Shown here one piece after another: positions 52,178-64,000 of a stretch of 64,000 bases of DNA. The notes beneath the pieces are model-generated. The model was given only the letters and a program-made list of their open reading frames with translations, made no database searches and was not told the DNA's origin. Numbering within the stretch: the stretch's first letter is position 1; every line of letters begins with the position of its first letter. The stretch comes from Girardinichthys multiradiatus (Eukaryota > Chordata > Actinopteri > Cyprinodontiformes > Goodeidae): assembly GCF_021462225.1 (NCBI RefSeq), contig NC_061802.1, positions 4,173,859 to 4,237,858 of the forward strand. Reading direction: 5' to 3'. A program made the position numbers and the translations under genes.

Positions 52178-55100
52178 TTAGTTTGACATTTTTCTGTAAT
52201 CCATGTTTGGATTGTCGTTGTCGTAAACATCTAGAAAGGAAAGGACAACAGAATGAATAAATAGACGGTAGATTTTAATTTGGGTATTAAAATTGAATAA
52301 AGAATCATCTGAAGCTATAAGAGACAAGCTAAGCTTACCATCAGGGTAGTCCACATCATCATAAATGTCTCCTTCCCTAAAGAGAAACAATCATTCACCA
52401 AACTGCAACATTGCTTGAGATCATATTGTTCAACAATCATTTATGTTTTTCAGTATGCCTCTTAATTAATTTACTGTAAATGACCAGTAATCTTTTTTAT
52501 TCTAGAAATAGAAAATAATTATGAAAATAAACTTAACAAATACTGAATAATAATTATTATTAATAGTTGCTGAGTCTCATGAACTGGGGAAGATTTACTC
52601 ACATTGGGAGAAGAAGAGATTTTGACACATATCCGTCTGTGAAACAAGATAAAGCACAAATCAATTTATCATACCAACAAATTCACCCCATATTACTATT
52701 AACAGTACTATTATTCTGCTAAATCCCCCCACGTTAATGAAAATGTGAAATACAGTAAGTTTGAACAGCTGTAAAATAGTTTTTCAAGTTATTAATTTTT
52801 GTCTCTGATGTTTATGAACGACAAACAGATACAGCAGAAGCCAGATAACCACACATACTGTCCCATCAGATAGGACTGCTAAAAATAATGATAATTGTTA
52901 AATGCCAGCATAGTCAGAAAGAGAATTGTTTTATGATTTGTTTTTCAGACAAATATCTTTAATTTCAGAACTTGTAATGCACTTGACTGCTCCTTCTAAC
53001 AATTTCAGGGTGATATTGTGGCTTTGCAAGCCTCAAAACATTTGAGTTAATTGAAGGAACACCTGTGGATGTATTCTGAGGCAACACCTGAAACATGGTG
53101 CTGCTTCTCGTATGACAACAAACGGCTATGGATCTCCTCAAGTTTGGTTCATCCATGGGTACAAACTCAGAAGCCTGAAGGGTCTACATTCATCTTTTCA
53201 ACCACCATAAAATGTAACCGTGTTCAGGGAGAAGACGGGTCAAATGTCCAAGAGATGACTAGAGTCAACGAGTCCTGTACCAGCATGGAATGAAAGGCCA
53301 CTCACAGAGGAAGAAATCATTATTCAAAAAATAAAATCCAGATATCAGTTTGAGAATGAACTCAGGGCGGTGGTGTTTTTACCCACTTTTACAACCAGTC
53401 CATTGTAAGAAAATGTGGTCATGTGACTATACTGAATAACATCTACTTGCAAGAGGCCGCTTAATTATTTTTGGTTTGATGAGGGCTCAGTATTTATCTC
53501 CATGGTTAACAATACTTAACTTGAATGAAAGAGAAGCTGATCATCGTACTGAACCAGAACCTCACATGAGATAGAACATCTACGTTCTTCACATTAAACC
53601 TCCTTTATGCATATACCACTTCTCTGACAAACTGTAGCCTGCTTTCCAGACCAGAGGGAAAAAACAAATATGGGCAAACAGGCGAATCAAATGGTTTACG
53701 TACATTTTCCAAACCTGTTTCGACACAAACATTTCTTGCTGTTTGTTTCATCGATGATGTCCACGACTTCTCCCTGAGTCACTTGGAGGTCTTTTCCCCC
53801 TAGCTTCTTTATGACACAGTTGGGATCCACCATCATGCAGTGCAGCACCCTGAGAGGTCCGTCATACTGAGAGAGAAGAGTAAAACCCAGTTTCTCATGA
53901 ATGTTAGGATGCATCTCAGCTCTTGTTTCTTTTTCTAAATGTTTCTTATGAACAACTAATCCAGATGGATACAAATACCATAATAATCCATAAGAAACTG
54001 TTCAGCAGATGTTATTAAATTCATCTGATATAAAAGTGAAGAAAAATTTCTTACCTTAAATTTTTTTCTTAGCTCTTTCTCCACCTTGGGGTTTATGCTG
54101 AAAACATATAACCTGAGAGTTAGTCAGGTATCCCTGACAGACCTTTTCTCACACACCTGCACTAGAAATGCACTTTTTCTCTCCAACGTAGCATCAACCG
54201 GTATCAACACTTAACAAGTTCAGTCAAAACATATTACAGTGACTCTGCAGATATCTTCATATTTTAGCATCTCATTTACAGTTTTGTTTGAACCAGATGC
54301 AAATAAATACCACATTTCAAGCGGGGGTGGAGGGAAATCCTCAGGCAACGGTTGAACATCATCATAGTCACCTAGGAGCAGAAAAACAGTGGAACTAATT
54401 AGTCTACCAACTGCTCCACCGTGCAGCCCACATGATAAATTAGGCAAAAAAATAAAATATATTATTATTTAAAAATGAAACAGACATAAAACCAGCAAGT
54501 GATTTAAACACGTCTTGCTGAATTTCTCGAATTTGTCAATATCTGAGAAATTATTTTTGAAAAAAAAAATCAATACAAAAATATAATTGTTTAAGATGAG
54601 CCAAGAACAATAAAGTCTGTGAGAGAGCAGCTAGCAGATATGCACCTCCATGCACCCTCCCAACTTTAAGTAGCATGATATTTGTACTTGTACTAATGTA
54701 AAAGATTTAAAGAAATAAATATTTCTGGTCAATAATCCTAAACTGATATATCTGTGTTGGAGTGATACAACTCACCATCATCTTGAAGCAAGCTGCAAAT
54801 CAGAGAAAACAAAACAAATTGTAGTTAAACCAAGCAAAACTAAAACAGCTACACATAAAACTTTATCTCTTGTGTCTGAAACAATCATTAAACACATCCA
54901 GACTGATCCAGTCCTCCATGCCTCTACCTGTCTCTGTTGTTGGACTCCATATTTAACATCGCAGGAGGGTCCGGGGGTGGCGGAGGTAAATCGAATGTGT
55001 CAAATTTTCTCACCGGTGGCATTTTAAATTTTTTTACTGCTTCATAGTCGATATCCATGCAGGAGTTGCTGATGTACCCATCTGGAAGAAGTCAAAAACA

Positions 55101-58100
55101 TTGTAGCCTGAGCATCCAACTTTTGACGCAGTATCTTTTTAACACAGAATGATGATTTGTTTTTATTTATGGGATTATCTTTGCTAGTATTTGGATAATG
55201 TTTAATTTTATTGCTCAAGAATCAAGTTTACAGTTTTTTTCATTATGTGGCTCTAGTGGACTTTAACTTGTAAGCAGGCTCGAACCCATGACGGCTGGGT
55301 CGAGGACTATAGCCTCCATGGGTCGTGTGCTTTAACTGCGCGCCCAAGTTTACTGTTCGAGTAAATTAGACAAACACAAGGCGTACTTCTATCCCATGAC
55401 GGAAACACATTTCATGAACATTGCATGGGGGTGGATCAGTGATGGTTTGGGCTGCCATATCATGGCATTCCCTTGGCCCAATACTTGTGCTAGATGGGCA
55501 CGTCACTGCCAAGGACTACCGAACCATTCTTGAGGACCATGTGCATCCAATGGTTCAAACATTGTATCCTGAAGGCGGTGCCGTGTATCAGGATGACAAT
55601 GCACCAATACACACACCAAGACTGGTGAAAGATTGGTTTGAAGAACATGAAAGTGAAGTTGAACATCTCCCATGGCCTGCACAGTCACCAGATCTAAATA
55701 TTATTGAGCCACTTTGGGGTGTTTTGGAGGAGCGAGTCAGGAAACGTTTTCCTCCACCAGTATCACGTAGTGACCTGGCCACTATCCTGCAAGAAGAATT
55801 GCTTAAAATCCCTCTGACCACTGTGCAGGACTTGTATATGTCATTCCCAAGACGAATTGATGCTGTATTGGCCGCAAAAGGAGGCCCTACACCATACTAA
55901 TAAATTATTGTGGTCTAAAACCAGGTGTTTCAATTTCATTGTCCAACCCCTGTATGTGTCCATTGAAATTGAAATAATCCCAAAGCAGTTTCTAATATTG
56001 TTTTTTCTATATATATCAAGCGGAGCATCATAGCATTAGCTGTAATGCTCCACTTGTTTAAGTAAATCTGTTCTTCTTCTTGGCACTCAGACAACAATTC
56101 AGAGCTACTCTGGACAGGACACGGTCTAGACAGGACACGGTAAAAAAAACAAATATGCATATGGCCGCTTCTTGACTACACAGAAAGAGGTTTAGTGAGC
56201 CCTTTTGAAACACTTTTTTTCCCACGAGGTTATGAAATGATTGGGACATTGGATTTAATGCAAGGAATAACCCGAACCTGAGGGGATGCAGTAAAATGCT
56301 TCTTATCCCACTGCTAGTACAGATAGCTTTAGCAGGAGTTGCCAGCCACACAGAATGGACTGTAGCTGTTGTTTGTGAGCATAAAGTTTGTCAAGTAAGA
56401 AAAGTGAAATTTTACAGCAGTTTTGTTTTTTTATTCATCCTCTGTCAGTGTAAAACAGTGGATATTGATTCAACACAATCTGCAATTCTCAGAACAAATG
56501 CAGATTGTGCATCTGCTTTTCATCCTCCATGTCTGAGCCACATAAATGAGTGACTCCAGCTGCAGTCTGATTGTATATTTGTATATTAACTTCCCCTCTA
56601 TCCACCCTTGTGGTAGATAGAAGGAAAGTTAATATACACTTAAAGCAAGTGTAGCTTTTGCTTTAAGTGACTTTTTAGGACCAAACAACATGCTGTTGCA
56701 GGTAAACTAACTGATGATAAACTTTTGTTTGAGGGGCATGACAAACATTGCCCTCGGAATAACATTTTGACACGTACATTACTGCGTGCAGTAAAAACAA
56801 ACTGATTACAAGGAGAAAAGTGAGACTTGCACAACCACTGCATGGCTTTCTAATATAAAGTAAGATATTCCGTTGTCACAGTTGTTCGGATGTAGATTCA
56901 GTTTCATACCTGTACAACCAGTGGTAAAAATGCTTCTCAAAACTGGAGCATCATATCACTGTGGTGAATGACAGACTGGGCCTATGACAACCCCATTTAA
57001 ATTCCCCCATTGGGTGCTGGTTTGTTAGGTCTCCAAACTACTGCTCACAGAGAACATTTGTCTTGATTTCTTCCTCCTCAGTGGATAAATTATCACACAT
57101 ATCTTCACCTGATGGACTGAAATTCTAGCTGGAGACTATTTTTATCTTGGGTGTACATTGTGTTATGCACTGATGCCTAGGATTGTTCCAAACAACTTTC
57201 AGCAACCTTCAGCTACTGGCTTTTTTACTTTTTACATCTTTTTAACATATTCTTTTAATTTTAGTAATATAAATTAATATATTTATTGTGAGCTTCAAGC
57301 CTGAATAAAAGTTAAAGTAAATAATTATGATATTCAACCCTTTAAAAGATTAAATGAAAGGCCGCCTGCTTGGAAGAAAAATGTAAAGAAATAATGGATC
57401 ACTCAAGACTTTTGCACGGTGCTGTATTAGACAATTTAACTGCTGCTGCACACACCAGCAACCACAGTAAGACTCTTTGCTTGCCACCCAGTCTGAAACC
57501 AACATATTCACTATGTCCTATGTCACCATTAAAGCATACAGACACAACTGTTTGGTGAGATAAAGTGCATCTCAGCTTCATATTTTTGCTGAACTGCAGA
57601 ACTTAATGAAGTCTCCAAACAGAACACAGAGGCAAACAAGCAGAGAGGGAGTTTCACCAAAGTTTTCTAATCTAACAGGTTGAGTCTAGTGTCATCTTCG
57701 TAAAAATAATCTGTCTTATTCCGCCCCAACCAAAAAATACAGCTATCAGCAGAAATAACACAAAATATCTCAAACAAAATTTATTCTCGAACTGTTAATA
57801 AGAAGCAAAGAAAAACTGCATGCACGATAAAAGAGCTTCACCAATGCTGAGCCACACTATTTCTTTGCTTTCAAGACCAACTGAGAAAGAAAGAAACTCA
57901 GGATGGTTGCACAGATGTTTGATTGTTCACACAGCACATTTTAACTTTAGTTGACACGCTTTCCCTTTAACCTGAGTGATAATCTCTCTGTTTGTACTAG
58001 TCAAACAAAGAGACTTGGAAAACCCGGAAACTGTTGCTTTTACTGCTCTTCAAGAAAAAAGATCATTGACAGTAGAACATTGAGAAACTAGAGGTGTGTA

Positions 58101-61100
58101 TTTAAGACTCACATTGTCCACTCATAGAACGAGCCAACCATTTGCCCCTGGGGTTGTTCTCCACACGAAGGATCTCCACGCTCTCTCCTTGTCGAACGCT
58201 GAGGTCCAGTTTTTCTTCAGCCTGCCAGTCACACCGTACCCTCGCTGTATGAAGAACGTTCACCTCGCCTTTAATCTGCAGAGGAAAAAGCAGAAAGAAA
58301 GTTGCACAGCTTGTATGAAAGGGAGGGATCAGTTGTGCTTCAGTAGTGCCGGATCCTGGTGAACTAATTTCACTTCTTTACCTGAAAGTTCTTCTTCAGC
58401 TCAGCCTGTTTCTTCTGATGCTCCAGCTGCTCCTTCTTTCCTCGTTCCTCTTGACTCTTTGTGTCCTTCTGGTTGTTCTTCTCAGGAGTCAGATGGTTTG
58501 CCCCCACCTGGTCTCTTAAAAAGGGCCAAAAGAAACTCTTTGATGAATTTAATAAAAGTGGATTTCTTCAGGCTGCATTTGTGTTAAACGTTTGTTTTCA
58601 AATTCATCTTATGCAATTTCGTAGTTTGCTCATTTGGCCTGAAATTACTGGCTTGAATCATTTTTCAAGACAGTAATTTCTGCTTTAGCAGATTAAACAG
58701 CTGAAAGGGTACATATGTTAATGATAGTAAATAAACAGAAAATAGAGGTTTATCATTTAAAGCATCACCTGAAAGCCATGTGTACAGCCCCTTTCTATAG
58801 AGGGTGTTGTACAAGTCACTACAGCAACAGTGAGAAACAAAGTGACAAATAAAGAAAGTGACAAATAAAGAAGAAATAGTTTGCTCTGTGAGGCTCATGC
58901 AGCTGTAACCACAATCTACTTTTGGCCATTAGAAAGCTTAACAAGCCAAGGTTTAAGGGTAGATGCAGGGAGTTTATACTTACTCGTCAATAAACTCGTA
59001 CACATCGTCATCATCGTCATCATCCTGCAAGAAAAAGGGGTTTATTTCTACTTGTAAAACAGCAAATAGTTTTAGATTATTAGATTAAAACCATCGTTCA
59101 GCAAATGTTTGAATCAAATTCAAACGAAAACCAGTTGTTGCAAAGTTTGATGTTTGGCCTGTTTTTCCTTCAGAATCTTTCCAGCAGCTTTGACTTGTAA
59201 AATTCCAGGAGACTTTGGTTTGTTGATGCACCTTTTTATTTAATTTGAGCATTTAGTCTCCTTTGGTAGGAGCTTATCAGCTAGTGTTCTGTTGCTTGAG
59301 GCCAGCCTTGGTCTTGTTTAATTCTCGTCTATATTTTTACTGTCTTATTTTGGTCTCCGACGTGCAGGACGTAGGATTCAGTCTCACAATCAGTCAACAC
59401 CAGAGCTGCACCAACCTTTCTTTTTGCTGCAATTTAATGTGAAAGTTCTGGTTGCATTGGGAAGGTTCATATTTAGCTGGATGGATGCATTCTTCAGAGT
59501 TGTCTGCTCTGTCTGTTTAACTTGTTACCAGCTTGACAGAGTTAATAGACTAGTGGCTTGTAGCTGAGGTCTGTTTACGTACAAGTTTAGGTTCACCTTC
59601 ATGTTGTGGTAGAACAGCTAAGTGAGGAAGTTTGCCGCACCAGTGCGACCCATTAGCCTGGAGCCCTGTTACAGCTCAGCTTGCTTTAAACATTTGCAGC
59701 AACAGCTACATCATTATAGTCTTGAAAATGGTCTCGCACTGATTTGGTTTTGGCCTCCCTGAAAGTCTTGGTGTTGTCTTGTTCTTGTTCTTGGTATTAA
59801 CTGGTCTTGGTAAGGATTCAGGGTGCATTCACACTGCTGGCCTGGTCCAGGGATGGGTAAAAGTGAGAAAATTCACACCTTAAGTTTCACACTGAGATGT
59901 TTAGACACGACCAAACGACATCATGCAGTTGCAACGGGGGCAGTATTGCTCCAGTATTATGCTGATCGTGAAGAAAAAAGCACGAGAAAGAAAATCCGTC
60001 TCATCTGGGTTTCTGTTGTTACTTTGGTTTTTTTAAATGTAGTTGTGTGCCTGCACCTTTTCACTACTCCATGTAGCCCCACAAGACATTTTTAAAATCT
60101 TTCATCTTCGGATTTGCTGGCCTGGCATGCATTCAGAATGCAAGCAAACTGCTCCTGGGTCCAGATAAACCGTGCAGAGACTGGTTGTTGTGTGAAAGAA
60201 TGTATCCCGGGAATTGTAATCATGCCAGGGTAGGGTTTTTTGATCAGTTTCAGCGTCCAGAATGGGTCACACCAGCGTGATCCGCTCCAGAAACCAGACT
60301 CTGGCACAGTACGAAGCATTCCAAAGGTTTAGTGTGTAAGCACTGTCAGCCTCAGGTTAGGTGGTATTGACTACATCCCACTTGAATATTATGTATCTTA
60401 TGCAAAATGTTAAATATTGACTGTGCCCTCTTACCAAGCAAAAGTGCTTCCACTCTAACATACTGTGAGGACATCTCTGGTCCACAGGCCTCTGTAGCTC
60501 ATTGGACAGATATGTTGGACTTAGGTCCAGGCTCTTGTAAAGTCGTTTTAAAATATAAATTTTTGTCTTCTGAAACCAGTCTTTTCTTGACTTGGACTCA
60601 CTGTAAAATCTATGTCCACCTTCAGCTTTCTAGCACACACCCGAAGGTTTTGGGTCAGAACGGACTGGTGTTTGGACATGCTCACACCTCTACTAAAACC
60701 CCAGTTTAATCTGAGGAAAGGTAACTGCATATCATGATGCTGCTGTCACCATGTGTCACTGGGGGTATCCTTTTCTCTGCTAAACATACCTTTTGCAGTT
60801 AAGGCCCAATGTTTGAAGTTTGGTTTTGAAACTCTACTTCTCAGTCCACATATGGAAAATAAAGGACGTTGGAGTCACATTTAAACCAGTACTTATTGTA
60901 ACTTCCTGCAGCTTCTGTCACTGTAGCTATCGGAGTGCTGGCAGCTTCCCTGACCAGTTTCTGTCTTGTGTTTTCTTTACTTTTGGAAAAATGTCCAGTT
61001 TTTTGTCACCATCACTGATGACTGTTTTTACTATAAGCTACCATGGTATAAATATATATAATGCTGTGAATTGTTTTGTACCCTTCTCCTCACCCTCCCA

Positions 61101-63240
61101 AAAAAACAAGGCTTCAGCTAAAAGATGCCAATGATGAAATGTCTGGGAAATCCTACTAGGAAAGCTAAAGTTTATTAAGGTCAATCCAGTCCAATAAGAT
61201 GGATGGCAATTTGAACTCAAGAAAAATAAATGCTAAAATCCAATTAAATTATTAGGCTAAAGGTGTGCACAATTGTACTTTTTACTTTTGTTTTCTGTTG
61301 AATTGCACAGAAAATATGTTAAATTAAAGGTGCAATAAAGTTTTGGAAGGATTTTAAACCATAAACCTGGAAAACTGTAAGCGTGCCCTTACTTACCCTA
61401 TCCATTTGCTGGGAATTGTTGTCGCTACAGGACTCTGCAAAGTTACAAAGCAAACTTATCTGTATTTGGCATTGAAACGTGCAGAAATTGTATCATAACT
61501 GCATTTTTAAAAAGTCTTTTGAGTACCGTTCTTTTCAAAACTTCCAATGTCATCGTAGGTCTCCTGTTCATCCTCAAAGTCTCTGAAATCAGTGAATATA
61601 TTCGTATAAATAACATTTTATTGGTTAAAATAAACTGAGATGATAAATCAAAATTATGCTTAATTAAAAGCAGGAGATGTCTGATTGAAAGAGACTAGAA
61701 GAGCAGAGAGAAACAGTAAAATCTATCATCAGATAAATTGATTTGTTTTAATATTCTACGTCATTTTTAGATTTTTTTTATTTGTTTGGCTTCTCAAACA
61801 CAAAATAATGAATTACATCTGATGGATACAAGGCAAAAAAAAAGGCTTTGTGGCTCTGTTATATCTTGTTAACAATCATCAGACTTCGTTATTTTTCGTT
61901 TACAAAAAAATCTTCAAAAATGAACAAAGACCTTTGAAAGTCTCATATTTCCCCAGCAGCAAACACAAGGCTTTGATTATTTGTTCTTCTAATCATGTTT
62001 CATAATTTTTTTATACAGGAAATTGTGCTATTAGTATTTTATGCTGTTATGTAATATAATTACTTTGGTGTTCCCTATTATGCTTTATTTGATTATTATG
62101 ATGTATTTTGTGAGCACTTTTTTTCAATCTGCCGTATTTATAAAAACTGCATACTCGTCCATTAATCTGCACTGTACCTGTTTCTAAATAGATACATCTG
62201 AATCTGAAAGCTGAATGCATTTTCACAGACTCGAGCGCTTACACGGAGGCGATCTGCCGCGGCAGCCTGTTCGGTTTGCTGGATCGTTGTGGAGGTTTTG
62301 GGGCACTCATCATCGCTGGTACGGGCATTCTTATATCCATCGAGCCTGGCCAGCAGGTCGGGGTAACCAGAGGAGAGAAATGTGAAAAACAACATGAAAT
62401 AAGTTCATTTTCTAAGACTTTTTACTTTGTCTCAGGTTTTAAAAACGTACAGATTTCTATTTAAAGAATGAAACATAAAGCTCAGTAGTAAAATATATCA
62501 CAGCCCAGACATTTTAAAACAAAAACAAAAGTTTTAAATATCTTGTAATAGGACAAAAAAAATTAATTTGTTCTTCCATCTATGTTTCTTTTCATTTATT
62601 TTCAAAACAAGTTTAAGCAAATTAAATTGAATAAAACGGACTTACATCTCCTCTGGTCCGATTGGGAAGTTCCTCGCCTAAACTTCCTAAAGGGCTCCAG
62701 ATTGACATTAGGGGGTCGTTTTGGTTTTAAAGGCAGGGGCCCCTCTGGGGGCAGGGGCCTCCTGAGAGGGGTCACCTCTCCTGAGCTCTTTTGGCGGGGT
62801 TGCTGTCGGAGAAGAAGAGGCGTGGTGGTGGGAGATGGACCTGGCACTGGAGATCGTGCTGGGGACAGTGAGGCTCCAGGAAGTTTTTGGTGCCTGAGCA
62901 TCATGTTCTGAAGCATCTCCCCTGTCTGCTTGACCTTGTTGGTGTCTCCGGGGTGGATAGATGTTCTGACCGGAGAAACGGGAGGCAGTCGAGGAAAAGA
63001 AGCAGCTGCCGAGGCTGTCACTGGCTCTTCTTTCGGATACTTCGCCAGACCTTGATAAGGCCGAGGAGGAACAGTTGATGCTATTTTGTGAGCCAACTCG
63101 TTCTCCGTTGCAGGTAGGACCACTCTCCCAAAACCAGGTCGTGGAGATTTTGGAGAGCTACTGTCTCTGCTGCTGGTGTCTGAGGTCCTGGCCTGGCTGT
63201 TGAACCTGGCCCTCAGAGCCTTCACATCAACGCTCTCCTC
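52178..63240 (-). CDS. FYN-binding protein 1 (ADAP)/PRAM1-family adaptor, start exon not found
   Basis: Cytosolic scaffold of leukocytes; FYB1 links SLP-76, SKAP and Ena/VASP to integrin activation. Exons: 62646-63240, 62243-62345, 61527-61582, 61397-61434, 58984-59024, 58382-58514, 58113-58275, 54928-55081, 54776-54792, about 54311-54371 (donor 54311 or 54314), 54055-54097, 53704-53866, 52603-52636, 52339-52376, 52178-52230. All phases fit; about 562 residues. It has a proline-rich N-part, acidic YDDI/YDDV motifs, a basic helical stretch before each of two helical-SH3 domains, and a C-terminus IYDDVDYPDDVYDNDN. Two SH3 domains fit FYB1; the second one's MMVDPN and LLLPM resemble PRAM1, a human 19p13.2 gene. 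The ATG must lie upstream of 63240 or outside the window. I therefore leave the symbol empty. Confidence 0.9.
53704..53866 (-). other. Second helical-SH3 exon
   Basis: 163 nt, phase 0 to 1, the same length and phases as the first. Reads YDGPLRVLHCMMVDPN, KDLQVTQGEVVDIIDETNS and CLCRNRFGK, completed by YGYVSKSLLLPM in the next exon. Preceded by the basic helix EKELRKKFK. Confidence 0.92.
55380..55953 (+). mobile_element. Tc1-like transposon, 3' half with transposase C-terminus
   Basis: An open frame of 159 residues at 55421-55900 reads GGGSVMVWAAIS, YQDDNAPIH (second catalytic Asp) and LNIIEPLW (Glu). The right end is tttcattgtccaacccctg at 55951 with following TA. The left half and left inverted repeat are missing. 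It is antisense to the adaptor gene and lies in its intron. Confidence 0.85.
56581..56669. repeat. Two adjacent inverted repeats
   Basis: The first has 25-base arms (56582-56606 and 56612-56636, 22 of 25 paired) with a 5-base loop. The second has perfect 12-base arms (56637-56648 and 56658-56669) with a 9-base loop. They abut with no gap, inside an intron of the adaptor gene. Confidence 0.85.
56680..58100. other. Adaptor intron, no recognised gene
   Basis: Intronic, AT-rich, no exon or named repeat identified. Confidence 0.45.
58113..58275 (-). other. First helical-SH3 exon
   Basis: 163 nt, phase 0 to 1, reads IKGEVNVLHTARVRCDW, LSVRQGESVEIL and GKWLARSMSGQ, completed by YGYISNS in the next exon. 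This matches the FYB1 N-terminal helical SH3. The preceding exon supplies a lysine/glutamate-rich helix (KKEQLEHQKKQAELKKNFQ). Confidence 0.9.
59030..61390. other. Adaptor intron, no recognised gene
   Basis: About 2.4 kb between the seven-aspartate exon and the preceding exon. I found no exon, RNA gene or clear repeat; a weak Tc1-like remnant near 60735 (catgatgctgctgtcaccat) is possible. Confidence 0.45.
62646..63240 (-). other. Adaptor N-terminal proline-rich exon
   Basis: 198 codons from EESVDVKALRARFNSQ to FRRGTSQSDQRR. Serine/proline-rich, with RPYQGLAKYP and the family signature PKRPPNVNLEPFRKF near the end, equivalent to FYB1's PNRPPNVDLTKF. The acceptor at 63241 (ttcag) ends the exon; the open frame beyond it to 63348 is intronic. 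Confidence 0.88.
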
Positions 63241-63906
63241 CTGAAGACAACACAGGAGCACAAGTTCAGCTGCTGCTGCTGCTCTGGTTCTGAAGCAGGA
63301 AGTCAGCAGTGCAGCACAGAGCAGGGCATAACCCCTAAGCAGAATCAAACAGCCCTCTACAAACTCCTACGCTAGCTTTTCAAAGCAAGATTGCACAGTG
63401 CAACATCTCTGTTTCCTGGTTTGATTTTCTCAGAGGTGATAAGTCTCTTTGCATTGCAAAAAGCCTCTCTGTGCACTCTGAACAGCATGGTTCCAAAAGA
63501 AGCAATAAACTCCTAGAATAAATCACTTCAATTATAATGTGATGCTCAAACACATATTTGCAAATGCATAGCATCATCCTGATACAAATGCTCAGATTTG
63601 GATCTCACACTAAAAAATATTGTTCTTAACAAAATCACAACCTAACGAACAAGTAGCTGTTTTAAGGTAAAGTTCATCAAACTTAATACATAGACTTTCT
63701 GTTGTTCTTTTAGATGCTTTCAAAATGGGAAAGACAGGAGAACATAACATTCAAGTAAGGCAGGGTGTGTTGATCTTCAAAAACAGGAATTGGTTAAAGA
63801 ATTATCTATTTGCTCATATCTACATGCAGAGCAATAATTATAAAGTTTAAAACAACTGAACCTCCTACAAACAAGGCAAGATGAGAATCCATGTTTATTT
63901 TGCCAC
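63241..63906. other. Upstream intron of the adaptor gene
   Basis: No credible start exon with a phase-0 donor was seen. The region contains no named repeat. Confidence 0.4.
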
Positions 63907-64000
63907 CACATACAATACCGCTCAAAAGTTTTAGAACCCCTTAATATTGTACGTAGATTCTTACTGACGGCATCAAAACTGAATGAACACATATGGAATT
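63907..64000 (+). mobile_element. Start of a Tc1/mariner-like repeat at the window edge
   Basis: The sequence ataccgctcaaaagttttag resembles the terminal repeat of fish Tc1/mariner elements. The rest lies outside the window. Confidence 0.4.

Noticed and set aside
62162..62395. Open frame reading LSSGYPDLLARLDGYKNARTS in the adaptor region
   Set aside because: The neighbouring exon phases require the other frame (PVPAMMSAPKPPQRSSKPNR), which is proline/basic-rich like the family and joins both neighbours in phase.
62602..63348. 248-residue open frame starting at Met 63348 as the adaptor's true N-terminus
   Set aside because: The part right of 63240 lies beyond a clear ttcag acceptor and reads as low-complexity intronic sequence, and the part left of 62646 lies beyond a GTAAG donor.

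Overview
The window is vertebrate nuclear DNA, almost certainly from a teleost fish. Its genes are split into short exons with GT-AG introns. The introns and spacers are full of fish-type repeats: several Tc1/mariner families, Rex1-like and L2-like LINEs, a tRNA-like SINE and a hAT-type element. The species cannot be named from sequence alone.

Four protein-coding genes were assembled by hand from splice sites and reading phase. (1) comp (cartilage oligomeric matrix protein, thrombospondin-5) lies on the minus strand from 24870 down to the left edge. It has 17 coding exons here; the last exon or exons lie beyond position 1. (2) tmem38a (TRIC-A sarcoplasmic reticulum cation channel) is complete on the minus strand, six coding exons, 43870 to 33097. 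(3) smim7 (small integral membrane protein 7) is complete on the plus strand, five coding exons, 45250 to 49021, head-to-head with tmem38a. (4) A FYB1/PRAM1-family immune adaptor lies on the minus strand from 63240 down to 52178. It has 15 coding exons here and its start exon was not found. It converges tail-to-tail on smim7. comp, tmem38a and smim7 all lie on human 19p13.11, which supports the assignments as conserved synteny. There is no operon-like logic; the genes act separately in cartilage matrix, muscle calcium handling, endomembranes and leukocyte signalling.

Region by region: 1-25 kb is comp, whose introns carry LINE and Tc1 relics, a SINE with a remarkable 90-bp flanking duplication, and an intact-ended Tc1 element. 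25-33 kb is intergenic and holds a three-level nest: an old LINE split by a hAT-type element, which itself holds a Tc1 element and an L2-like LINE. 33-44 kb is tmem38a, with a second copy of the same Tc1 element in intron 1. 44-45.2 kb is the divergent promoter region. 45-52 kb is smim7 plus possible extra 3' exons. 52-63.3 kb is the FYB/PRAM1-like gene, and 63.3-64 kb is its upstream part.

No novel defence or mobile system was found. The points most worth checking are the 90-bp SINE duplication, the nested transposon stack, the two-SH3 adaptor with PRAM1-like C-terminus, and the extra in-phase exons downstream of the smim7 stop.
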